Below the pieces are notes generated by a model, which saw nothing but the letters and a program-made list of their open reading frames with translations, made no database searches and was not told the DNA's origin. The position numbers and the translations under genes were made by a program. A stretch of DNA of 11,448 nucleotides from JAXDLK01 sp034666665 (GTDB taxonomy: Bacteria > Desulfobacterota > Binatia > JACPRU01), in contig JAXDLK010000205.1 in NCBI GenBank assembly GCA_034666665.1, positions 1 to 11,448 of the forward strand, written 5' to 3'. Shown here piece after piece: positions 6,231 to 11,448 of this stretch (positions are counted from its first letter, which is position 1; every line of letters starts with the position of its first letter).

Positions 6231-6683
6231 ATGAAGAGGCTCGGACTCGCGATCGTGGTCGTCATCGTATGCTGGCTCGGCGCCGCAGACGTGTACGCGC
6301 AGTGCTGCGACCGGCAGTGCCAGGGAGCGCAGACCTGTCGGCCGGGACAGGTACACGAGAACTCGGTTCGCTGCCGCGCAGTGTCCAACGATGGCACGAT
6401 GGACGGCATCGGCGTCGAGCCGAACGCCGCACTCGTGGCTGGATGCGTCGAGCAGGCGGATTCCTGCGTCGGCGGGCGGGCAGGGTACCTGAACCCGGTT
6501 CCGATCGAAGGCTGCGCGTGCGTCGGTGGACAATGCACCACTGGCAGCACTCCCAACGGGAATTATGCGGCGTGCACGGCGTCGGCGATTCGCGCGTGCG
6601 CGAACGGCGCCGGCACGGTGATGCAGGTGGACGACCCGGCCTGTCCTGCATGCCCCGAACCGACGCCGACTCCGGCACCGTAG
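6231..6683 (+). CDS. Small secreted Cys-rich protein, unknown function
   Basis: 150 residues. Signal peptide at 1-23 (MKRLGLAIVVVIVCWLGAAD then VYA, with likely cleavage before Gln24). The mature part has 14 Cys (residues 25, 26, 30, 36, 48, 72, 79, 95, 97, 102, 115, 123, 138, 141), an even number consistent with a disulfide-bonded exported protein. It ends in the short Thr/Pro tail PEPTPTPAP. No family was recognised. Some surroundings (GCVEQADSC, CACVGGQC) resemble the cysteine-rich surface modules common in environmental delta-proteobacterial genomes. The start is fixed by the strong ribosome-binding site. It diverges from the STN-domain gene, with 215 bp between the start codons, and is followed by a 12 bp perfect hairpin. 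A metal-binding or structural envelope role is possible but unsupported. Confidence 0.8.
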   Translation: MKRLGLAIVVVIVCWLGAADVYAQCCDRQCQGAQTCRPGQVHENSVRCRAVSNDGTMDGIGVEPNAALVAGCVEQADSCVGGRAGYLNPVPIEGCACVGGQCTTGSTPNGNYAACTASAIRACANGAGTVMQVDDPACPACPEPTPTPAP

Positions 6684-6699
6684 CGACGTCCGCAGATGA

Positions 6700-6727
6700 G
6701 CCGCAGGCGAGACCGCTCGCCTGCGGC
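6700..6727 (+). terminator. Perfect 12 bp hairpin after the Cys-rich gene (terminator-like, no T-run)
   Basis: GCCGCAGGCGAG (6700-6711) pairs perfectly with CTCGCCTGCGGC (6716-6727) around the loop ACCG, beginning 17 bases after the TAG at 6681-6683. The stem is long and GC-rich, as in intrinsic terminators, but GTGCTAGCG follows in place of a T-run. It also covers the place where a -35 element for thrH would lie, so a regulatory or operator role is an alternative. Confidence 0.5.
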
Positions 6728-6731
6728 GTGC

Positions 6732-6737
6732 TAGCGT
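6732..6737 (+). promoter_or_regulatory. Extended -10 element of thrH, likely leaderless
   Basis: TAGCGT preceded by TGC (TGCTAGCGT), six bases before the GTG at 6744. No convincing -35 is seen; its expected position falls within the 6700-6727 hairpin. The layout is the same as for the STN-domain gene. Confidence 0.4.
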
Positions 6738-6743
6738 GCAGGC

Positions 6744-7358
6744 GTGGAGCTCGCCTGCCTCGATCTCGAAGGCGTCCTCGTTCCGGAGATCTGGATCAAC
6801 GTCGCCGACAAGACGGGGATTCCGGAGCTCCGTCGGACGACGCGCGACGAGCCCGACTACGACAAGCTGATGCGGGAGCGGCTCGGGATCCTGGAACGCC
6901 ATGGGCTCCGGCTGCGCGACATCCAAGCGGTGATCGCCACGATGTCGCCCCTCGAGGGAGGAAGCGAGTTCCTCGAGTCGTTGAAGGCGCGCTTCCCGGT
7001 GGTGATCCTGTCCGACACCTTCTATCAGTTCTCGCAGCCTCTGATGCGGCAGCTCGGCTATCCGACGCTGCTTTGCAACGCGCTCGAAATCGATGCCGAG
7101 GATCGCATCACCGGCTACCGCCTGCGTCAGCCGGACGGGAAGCGCAAGGCGGTGATCGCCTTCCGCTCGCTCCGTTTCCGCGTCATCGCCGCCGGCGACT
7201 CCTATAACGACACCGCGATGCTGGCGGAGGCCGAGGCGGGGATCTTCTTCCGGCCCCCGGAGAACGTCGTCCGCGAGTTTCCTCAGTTTCCGGTGACCCG
7301 GACGTACGACGAGCTCCGCACGGCGTTCTTCGAAGCGGCGGCACGCATCGGTGAGTGA
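6744..7358 (+). CDS. thrH: Bifunctional phosphoserine phosphatase/homoserine phosphotransferase ThrH
   Basis: 204 residues, essentially the length of Pseudomonas aeruginosa ThrH (about 205), and closely similar to it from memory along the whole length. HAD-superfamily enzyme of the cytoplasm: it removes phosphate from phosphoserine and can pass it to homoserine, linking serine and threonine synthesis. Motif I is ACLDLEGVLVPE at 4-15 with nucleophile Asp7 and the ThrH-type Glu9 in place of the second Asp. Motif II is VVILSDTFY at 86-94 (Ser90). The motif III Lys lies around 133-135 (GKRKAVIAF). Motif IV is AAGDSYNDTAML at 149-160. SQPLMRQLGYPTLLC at 97-111 is also typical. The GTG at 6744 is chosen because the protein begins MELACLDLEG as in known ThrH. 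Its 3' end overlaps the Nudix gene by 8 bp, so they form an operon. Confidence 0.93.
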   Translation: MELACLDLEGVLVPEIWINVADKTGIPELRRTTRDEPDYDKLMRERLGILERHGLRLRDIQAVIATMSPLEGGSEFLESLKARFPVVILSDTFYQFSQPLMRQLGYPTLLCNALEIDAEDRITGYRLRQPDGKRKAVIAFRSLRFRVIAAGDSYNDTAMLAEAEAGIFFRPPENVVREFPQFPVTRTYDELRTAFFEAAARIGE

Positions 7359-7986
7359 AGCTTCCCGAGGCTCCGCCGATCGTGCGGCCGAAGAGGACCC
7401 GCGCCGCCGGCTCGAAGACATCCGACGCCGGATCGCGGCCGCTGACGCCCGGCGCGTGGATCTGACCGCCGAGCCCGCACGCGCCGCGGTCGGGGTGATC
7501 CTCGAACCGCGCGCCGACGACCTCTATTTGTTCTTCATCCATCGTGCGGTCGACGAGCGCGACCGCTGGTCGGGTCAGATGGCGTTTCCCGGCGGTTTTC
7601 ACGAGTCGACGGACGCCGATCTGCCAGCGACGGTGCACCGCGAGGTGCTCGAGGAGGTCGGCATCGACCTCCAGGCGAGCGCCGAGTCGATCGGACGCCT
7701 CGACGAGATCCAGGGGGTGGCCCGCGGCCGTCAGCTCGCGCTGGTGATCACGCCCTTCCTGTTCGCGCTTCGCGCGCCGGTCGAGCCGAAGCCGAACGAA
7801 GAGGTCCAGGGCGTGCTGTGGGTGCCGCTCTCGTACTTCGAGGATCCGCGGAACGAGACGGAGATCGAGTATCCGGAGCGCCCGCCGTCCGTGCGACTGC
7901 CGGCGTTCATCTACCAGGGCCGGACGATCTGGGGACTGACGCTCCGCATGGTGAAGAACTTCGTCGAGCGAATCGGCGGCGCGTGA
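7351..7986 (+). CDS. Nudix hydrolase, CoA pyrophosphatase type (NudL/YeaB-like)
   Basis: 211 residues. Predicted to hydrolyse the pyrophosphate bond of coenzyme A or acyl-CoA to phosphopantetheine and adenosine 3',5'-bisphosphate. Seen: VGVILEPR at 47-54, then the CoA-subfamily signature RWSGQMAFPGGFHE at 72-85 running into the Nudix helix, with REVLEEVGI at 97-105. The Nudix Glu spacing departs from the generic box in the same way as NudL, with an acidic D-A-D segment ahead of the helix. LDEIQGVARGRQLALVITPF at 117-136 and a C-terminal YQGRTIWGLTLRMVKNF at 188-204 complete the fold. GTG start at 7351, overlapping the last eight bases of thrH, so translation is probably coupled. The N-terminal 40 residues are charged and helical. 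Substrate within the Nudix family cannot be proved from sequence; CoA is the best match. Confidence 0.88.
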   Translation: MSEASRGSADRAAEEDPRRRLEDIRRRIAAADARRVDLTAEPARAAVGVILEPRADDLYLFFIHRAVDERDRWSGQMAFPGGFHESTDADLPATVHREVLEEVGIDLQASAESIGRLDEIQGVARGRQLALVITPFLFALRAPVEPKPNEEVQGVLWVPLSYFEDPRNETEIEYPERPPSVRLPAFIYQGRTIWGLTLRMVKNFVERIGGA

Positions 7987-7994
7987 GCGGTGCC

Positions 7995-8231
7995 TCAGCC
8001 GGCCCGCATCATCACGCGCTCGACGATCGCGTCGATCTCGTCCTCGTTCGCGGCCAGGCCCTCGCGCCGGATGGCTTCTCGAAGCCGCTGGATGCGCTCC
8101 GCGTCGAGCAGCGTCTCACGGCAGCTCGAGCAGACGAACACCTCGTCGAGGAGAGGCCTTCCCTGGAACGCGAGCTCGCGGGTGACGAGCGAGAGCGTCC
8201 CGGCGTTGCAGAGCGGGCAGTGGAGCGCCAC
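7995..8231 (-). CDS. YgiT-type zinc-finger protein (MqsA N-terminal-like), no toxin partner seen
   Basis: 78 residues. A zinc-binding pair of CxxC motifs, CPLC (5-8) and CSSC (34-37), flanks the strands GTLSLVTRELAFQGRPLL and VFVC; this is the YgiT/MqsA N-terminal zinc-finger pattern. The C-terminal half (about 40-76) is helical and charged, without the complete helix-turn-helix of MqsA. The GTG at 8231 is the start because the first zinc ligand follows four codons later. TACCGA sits six bases before that GTG, a weak copy of the leaderless promoter layout. Neighbours are sixA upstream on the same strand and the convergent Nudix gene; no MqsR-like toxin is present. It is more likely a standalone zinc-finger protein than an antitoxin. 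Confidence 0.75.
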   Translation of the reverse strand: MALHCPLCNAGTLSLVTRELAFQGRPLLDEVFVCSSCRETLLDAERIQRLREAIRREGLAANEDEIDAIVERVMMRAG

Positions 8232-8271
8232 GTGAGGTCGGTAGCTGCCGCGGCGGCGCGTTGCAAGACGA

Positions 8272-8285
8272 CCGCCCTTCGGCGG
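8272..8285 (-). terminator. Weak terminator-like hairpin after sixA
   Basis: CCGCC (8272-8276) and GGCGG (8281-8285) pair around a four-base loop in the 72 bp between sixA and the zinc-finger gene. On the minus strand it is followed by TCGTCTTG, only mildly T-rich. The stem is short, so termination is uncertain. Confidence 0.3.
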
Positions 8286-8303
8286 AACGACCGTCGGTGC
8301 TCG

Positions 8304-8801
8304 TCAGCGGAGATGCCGGAGCTGCTTCGGTGCCAGCATCCACAGGAGCGTCGCATCGCTCGAGCGTGCGGCGAAGTCGAGCTCCAGACAAACGACGGCG
8401 CCCTTCTTCAGATCGAGCCGCAGGGCGCTGGACGATCCGGTGAGCACGAGCGAGACCAGCGCCCCGAGCGTCGGCTGGTGCCCGACGATCGCGACCGGCG
8501 AGGTCGGCGCTCTTCTCCGCAGGGCTCCGAGGACCTGCGGCGGCGCACCGCCGGTCGAGAGCTCCGTCATGTCCTCCACGGATGGGGCCCCGAGACCGCG
8601 CGCAAGGATCTCCGCCGTCTCGCGCGCGCGACGGATGGGGCTCGTGAGCACCGTGGCCGCGCGCACGCCGATTGCCGCCAGCCCGGCGGTCGCGCGCTCC
8701 ATTTTCTTCCGACCTTCCTCGGTGAGCGCGCGCGCTGCGTCTCCGCCACCGCCGGTGGCGCGCTCCTCGGCGATCGCATGGCGGACGACGTAGAGCCTCA
8801 T
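8304..8801 (-). CDS. sixA: Phosphohistidine phosphatase SixA
   Basis: 165 residues, normal for SixA. Histidine-phosphatase-superfamily enzyme of the cytoplasm that removes phosphate from phosphohistidine, classically from histidine-containing phosphotransfer domains. The start MRLYVVRHAIAEE holds the catalytic RH(A/G) motif with His8. ALTEEGRKK at 25-33 and SPIRRARETAEIL at 54-66 (conserved Arg) are typical, and the second catalytic His is His108 in AIVGHQPTLGALV. The ATG at 8801 was chosen because the family begins at exactly this residue; the frame stays open upstream only because of high GC. It diverges from the CYTH gene across 29 bp and lies near a Ppx/GppA gene, a grouping that recurs in many bacteria. 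Whether the substrate here is phosphohistidine or a polyphosphate-linked target is not determinable from sequence. Confidence 0.9.
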   Translation of the reverse strand: MRLYVVRHAIAEERATGGGGDAARALTEEGRKKMERATAGLAAIGVRAATVLTSPIRRARETAEILARGLGAPSVEDMTELSTGGAPPQVLGALRRRAPTSPVAIVGHQPTLGALVSLVLTGSSSALRLDLKKGAVVCLELDFAARSSDATLLWMLAPKQLRHLR

Positions 8802-8830
8802 CGCGGCGTCCGACGGCGGAGCGAAGCCGC

Positions 8831-9565
8831 ATGATCGACGGCGAAGAGGTCGAAGCGAAGTTCCTGATCGACGACGCGAGCGTCGCGGTGCTCGCGTCGC
8901 TCCGGCGGATCGGCGATTACCGGCTCCGGTCGCAGGCCGACCAGCGCCTGCGGACGGTATATCTCGACACGGCGGATCGCCGGCTCGCGCGCGCCGGCGT
9001 CGCATTCCGCGTTCGCTACGGGGGTGATCGTCTCGAGGCCTCGATCAAGAAGGGCGGCGGGATCGAGGGGGACGTGCACCGTCGCCGCGAGGTGACGGTG
9101 GCGCTCGCACGTTCGCCACGAGCGTCGTACCGGCCCCCCGCGGGACGATTGCGCGACGAGGTCGACGCCGTCGCGCCGGGCGCGAGGCTCTTCCGAACCG
9201 TCGAGACCCGCGTCTTTCGGCGCCGCCGCACCGTACGCGACGCGGCGGGGCGAATCGTCGCCGAGCTCGATCTCGACCGCGTCGAGTTTCGCGCCCCGGG
9301 AGTTCGCGGCAGCGGAGGTCCGGAGGTCGAGCTCGAGATCGAGCTCGGCGACGGCGGTCACGGTCGCGACCTCGAGCGGATCGTCGACGCGCTTCGCGAG
9401 CACGTGACGCTTCGGCCGTCGCCCCGGTCGAAGCTCGAGCGGGCGCTCGCCTGGGCCGACGCCGAGCGGCGGCGGTCCGAGGAAGCCCCGCGCAGGCGCG
9501 GTCGGTCGAGCCGCCGCCTCGGGGATCGCGGCGGCGAGGCCGCCCGATCCGTCGGCGCGCGGTGA
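8831..9565 (+). CDS. CYTH-domain protein (triphosphate tunnel metalloenzyme)
   Basis: 244 residues. CYTH enzymes bind triphosphates inside a beta-barrel tunnel, and bacterial members are mostly inorganic tripolyphosphatases or adenylate-cyclase/thiamine-triphosphatase relatives. Seen: the diagnostic ExExK motif as EVEAK (6-10), TVYLDTADRRLARAGVAFRVR at 42-62, LEASIKK at 68-74, an AELDLDRVEF strand at 144-153, the acidic strand EVELEIELGDG at 165-175, and PRSKLERAL at 198-206 near the barrel's end. Residues about 211-244 are an Arg/Ser/Gly-rich tail outside the domain. No CHAD domain is fused. It diverges from sixA and converges on the thymidylate-kinase-like operon (28 bp between stops), close to Ppx/GppA, which supports a role in polyphosphate or triphosphate metabolism. 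The exact substrate is inferred only from the family. Confidence 0.9.
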   Translation: MIDGEEVEAKFLIDDASVAVLASLRRIGDYRLRSQADQRLRTVYLDTADRRLARAGVAFRVRYGGDRLEASIKKGGGIEGDVHRRREVTVALARSPRASYRPPAGRLRDEVDAVAPGARLFRTVETRVFRRRRTVRDAAGRIVAELDLDRVEFRAPGVRGSGGPEVELEIELGDGGHGRDLERIVDALREHVTLRPSPRSKLERALAWADAERRRSEEAPRRRGRSSRRLGDRGGEAARSVGAR

Positions 9566-9593
9566 TCGTCGAAGCACCGGATGGCGGCGCGAT

Positions 9594-10355
9594 TCACCGC
9601 GGCTCGGCGGCGGCATCGCGTTCGGCGGGACCTTCGACCCCGTCGGTGCGCCCGCGGCGCTTCCGCGCCTGGAGCAACCGTCCGACGCGCTGCCGGATGA
9701 CCGCCTGGATCACTTCCACCGGCTGGCGCGCGTCGATGGTGACGAAGCAGAACTCGCGCGCGAGCGCGTTGTATTCGCGGATCAGGCGCGTCTGGTAATT
9801 CCGGAACGATTCGAAGATGTCGCTGCCGAGCGCGAGGTGCATGCCGCTCTCCCAGTAGTCCATGCCCTTGCCGCCGAGGACCCGCGGGATCAGCGACTGG
9901 ACGTCGATCTTCAGGTAGAGCACCAGGTCCGGCACCAGCCCGAAGCCGAAGAGCGTCCGCGACCACCCGGGGTCGGCGCCCATGACGTCGTTCCGCGCGA
10001 ACGCCGTGTACATGTAGCGGTCGGCGATGACGACGAACCCCGCCTGCAGCGCGGGAATGATTTCGTTCTCGAGCCGATCGGCAAAGTCTGCTGCGTAGAG
10101 GAGGCTGAACGTGAGCACGTTCAGCTCGTGCCCGCGCTTCGCCTCGTCGATCGTCTCGGCGAGGAGCAGCGAGCGCGTGAGCCCGGTGCTCGTGACGCCG
10201 TACCCCTCGAGCTCGAGCCAGGGCTTCAGCAGCTCGGTCTGAGTGGAGCGTCCGACTCCGTCGGTTCCTTCGATGACGATCAGCGATCCCTTGAGCTCGC
10301 CGATCTTCTTGTAGGGCAACCCGTGACCGAAGAACCGCGCCGCGTCCGATTTCAT
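9594..10355 (-). CDS. Thymidylate-kinase-like P-loop protein B with Walker A Lys replaced by Arg
   Basis: 253 residues, longer than typical Tmk (about 205-215) because of an N-terminal segment (1-22, including FFGHGLPYKKIGEL) and a charged C-terminal tail (about 230-253). The P-loop reads EGTDGVGRSTQ (29-39): where Walker A normally has Lys there is Arg36, codon CGC at 10250-10248 on the minus strand. The Tmk DRY motif is present (ADRYMYTAFAR, 111-121). The thymidylate-binding REPGGT loop is replaced by STGLTRS (56-62), and the helix that in Tmk reads AADRxxH reads YAADFADRLE (87-96). It is clearly a paralogue of the gene just upstream; shared patterns include FSLLxAxDFxDRL, IIPxL, DRYxYTAFAR and ESFRxxQxR. 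The ATG at 10355 overlaps that gene's stop (ATGA). It may be a weak or altered kinase or a regulatory partner; I do not call it tmk. Confidence 0.85.
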   Translation of the reverse strand: MKSDAARFFGHGLPYKKIGELKGSLIVIEGTDGVGRSTQTELLKPWLELEGYGVTSTGLTRSLLLAETIDEAKRGHELNVLTFSLLYAADFADRLENEIIPALQAGFVVIADRYMYTAFARNDVMGADPGWSRTLFGFGLVPDLVLYLKIDVQSLIPRVLGGKGMDYWESGMHLALGSDIFESFRNYQTRLIREYNALAREFCFVTIDARQPVEVIQAVIRQRVGRLLQARKRRGRTDGVEGPAERDAAAEPR

Positions 10356-11065
10356 CCGGCCGCCCTCGCCTCCGGCTCGACGCCGCGGAGCACGCGCTGC
10401 ACCATGCGGCGGACCGCCCGCTGCTGGTCGTCGATCTCGCCGACGGCACCGACGACCTTGAGCCCGAACTCGCGTGTGATCGAATCGTAGATCGACAGCA
10501 CTCGGCTCTGGAAGAGACGGAAGCTCTCCACCGGGTCGCGCGAGAGACCGAGGTCCATCCCGGCCTCGTGATACTTGAGCTTCTGGCGGCCGCTCAGGAT
10601 GCGCGCCAGCGAGACCTCGATCGGCACACGGAAATAGAGGGCCAAGTCGGGACGAGGCGCGATCGAGTACACCTCGCGGACCCACTCCGGATGCACGCCC
10701 CGCGCGACGTCGCGCGCGAACGCGGTGTACACGTAACGGTCGGCGAGCACGACCATTCCGCCTTTCAGCGGCGGGATGATCTTGTAGGTCAGCCGGTCGA
10801 AGAAATCGACGGCGTGGAGCAGGCTGAACGTGGTCGGCGTGAGGAGATCCTTCTTCTTGCCGCGCCGCATCGCGCGGCGCACGAGCGCCGACGAGTTCCA
10901 CTCCGTGAAGAACACGCGATACCCCTCGGACTCGAGCCACCGGTGAACGAGCGACAGCTGCGTGGACTTTCCCGAGCCGTCGATGCCCTCGACGATGATC
11001 AGCTTGCCGGGGTAGGGATGTGGCTCCTTCAGACGCATGGCGGCGGGCGACGTTTCTCGCGTCAT
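10352..11065 (-). CDS. Thymidylate-kinase-like P-loop protein A with canonical Walker A
   Basis: 237 residues from ATG 11065, chosen because that ATG overlaps the upstream stop (ATGA); an alternative ATG at 11038 would give 228. Predicted cytoplasmic nucleotide or small-molecule kinase of the Tmk fold. Walker A is canonical: EGIDGSGKSTQ (26-36, Lys33). The Tmk-type DRY motif is seen in VVLADRYVYTAFAR (105-118). The Tmk substrate loop REPGGT is absent, with TEWNSS (54-59) in its place. The helix carrying the thymidylate-contacting Arg reads LLHAVDFFDRL (82-92). PDLALYFRV (139-147) and a LID-like stretch ARILSGRQKLKY (154-165) follow. The losses at the base-binding site make a substrate other than dTMP likely. 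It is translationally coupled to Ppx/GppA before and kinase-like B after. Could still be annotated dTMP kinase by profile searches; I regard that as unproved. Confidence 0.87.
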   Translation of the reverse strand: MTRETSPAAMRLKEPHPYPGKLIIVEGIDGSGKSTQLSLVHRWLESEGYRVFFTEWNSSALVRRAMRRGKKKDLLTPTTFSLLHAVDFFDRLTYKIIPPLKGGMVVLADRYVYTAFARDVARGVHPEWVREVYSIAPRPDLALYFRVPIEVSLARILSGRQKLKYHEAGMDLGLSRDPVESFRLFQSRVLSIYDSITREFGLKVVGAVGEIDDQQRAVRRMVQRVLRGVEPEARAAG

Positions 11066-11448
11066 GGGCTCACCCGGAAGTCGAGCTCGCTGCCGAAGCA
11101 GCGCTCCCAGAGCTCCGACTTTCTCCGCGCCCCCCAGAGCTCGAGCTCCGCGTCGCGGCCGTCGGTGTCGAGGCGCACCTCCCACTTGCCGTTCCGAGCG
11201 CCCAACTTGAGGCCTCGTACGACGCCATGGTGGCCGCGATCGAGGCTGTCGGCAACCCGCAGGATCGCTGCCAGCTTGACCACCTGCCGCCGTGCGGGCG
11301 GCGAGAGCTCGGCCAGCTCCTCTTGAGATCCCTTGGGCGGCGCACCTTTGTGAAAGCGGGCGATCGCGGCGATCACCTGGATCTCCTCGGCGCTGAAGCC
11401 GCGCAAGCCACCGTTCGTGATCAGGTAGTGCGAGTGACGGTGGTGCTT
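11062..11448 (-). CDS. Ppx/GppA exopolyphosphatase/guanosine-pentaphosphate phosphatase, C-terminal part (start outside the window)
   Basis: 128 residues are visible, the end of a protein continuing past the right edge in an open frame. The segment starts KHHRHSHYLITNGGL and continues GFSAEEIQVIAAIARFHKG, SPPARRQVVKLAAILRVADSLDRG, and ends SELDFRVSP. The His-rich HxHSxYLI, the ARFHKG segment and RVADSLDRG are hallmarks of the HD-like C-terminal domain that follows the ASKHA phosphatase domain in Ppx/GppA proteins. These enzymes degrade polyphosphate from its ends or convert pppGpp to ppGpp. Which activity applies cannot be judged without the N-terminal catalytic half. Its stop overlaps the start of kinase-like A (ATGA, 11065-11062), so these three genes form one operon whose promoter lies outside the window. 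Confidence 0.9.
   Translation of the reverse strand, partial: KHHRHSHYLITNGGLRGFSAEEIQVIAAIARFHKGAPPKGSQEELAELSPPARRQVVKLAAILRVADSLDRGHHGVVRGLKLGARNGKWEVRLDTDGRDAELELWGARRKSELWERCFGSELDFRVSP

Noticed and set aside
5667..7421. 584-codon leftward frame across the STN gene, Cys-rich gene and thrH
   Set aside because: Arg-rich translation with no motif, crossing three well-supported genes and their promoters.
7995..8231. Toxin-antitoxin pair suggested by the MqsA-like zinc finger
   Set aside because: The neighbours are SixA and a Nudix hydrolase; no toxin-like small gene is adjacent.
8802..9005. 68-codon N-terminal extension of SixA
   Set aside because: Arg/Ala-rich, antisense to CYTH and unlike SixA, which starts directly with its MRLYVVRH motif.
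9358..10449. Leftward 363-codon frame over the kinase-like B gene and the end of CYTH
   Set aside because: Out of frame with the P-loop protein; Arg-rich composition with no motif.

Overview
The window is GC-rich, tightly packed bacterial DNA with short intergenic gaps, several GTG starts and stop/start overlaps. Family content (SixA/CYTH/Ppx phosphoryl enzymes, ThrH, an EPS-type carbamoyltransferase pair, a secreted Cys-rich protein ending in a Thr-Pro repeat) suggests an uncultivated delta-proteobacterial-like lineage such as Binatia, Myxococcota or a relative. That placement is a low-confidence inference. No rRNA, tRNA, CRISPR array, insertion sequence or prophage gene is visible.

Left part (1-2803): the edge of a cell-surface polysaccharide locus. 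A NodU/CmcH-type carbamoyltransferase (open at the left edge) and a small one-helix membrane protein read leftward from a probable promoter near 1950-1977. A WaaE/KdtX-like family 2 glycosyltransferase reads rightward from the other side of the 90 bp divergent gap.

Middle (2804-6727): a strong-looking promoter and a hairpin-rich leader precede a translationally coupled pair. The first is a 94-residue membrane-anchored protein of unknown function; the second is a membrane-anchored subtilisin-family (S8) peptidase with an intact catalytic triad. Both carry the same kind of N-terminal helix ending in an (S/G)WLxAPD motif. Converging on the peptidase with one base between stop codons is a secreted protein with an STN-like domain and a Pro/Glu/Ala-rich tail. 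A small secreted Cys-rich protein diverges from that gene and is followed by a perfect 12 bp hairpin.

Right part (6744-11448): intracellular phosphoryl-transfer enzymes. thrH (phosphoserine phosphatase/homoserine phosphotransferase) overlaps a CoA-pyrophosphatase-type Nudix hydrolase. Convergent to these are a YgiT-type zinc-finger protein and a SixA phosphohistidine phosphatase; a CYTH triphosphate-domain protein diverges from sixA. Convergent to CYTH is an operon entering from the right edge: the C-terminal HD-like domain of a Ppx/GppA phosphatase, then two tandem thymidylate-kinase-like proteins, each joined to the gene before by an ATGA overlap. The second kinase-like protein has Arg in place of the Walker A Lys, and both lack the usual thymidylate-binding loop. 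This paired, non-canonical kinase unit beside polyphosphate/triphosphate enzymes is the least explained part of the window.

A recurring promoter layout is also seen: an extended -10 (TGnTAnnnT) exactly 6 nt before the start codon at two genes, with a weaker third case, suggesting leaderless transcripts.
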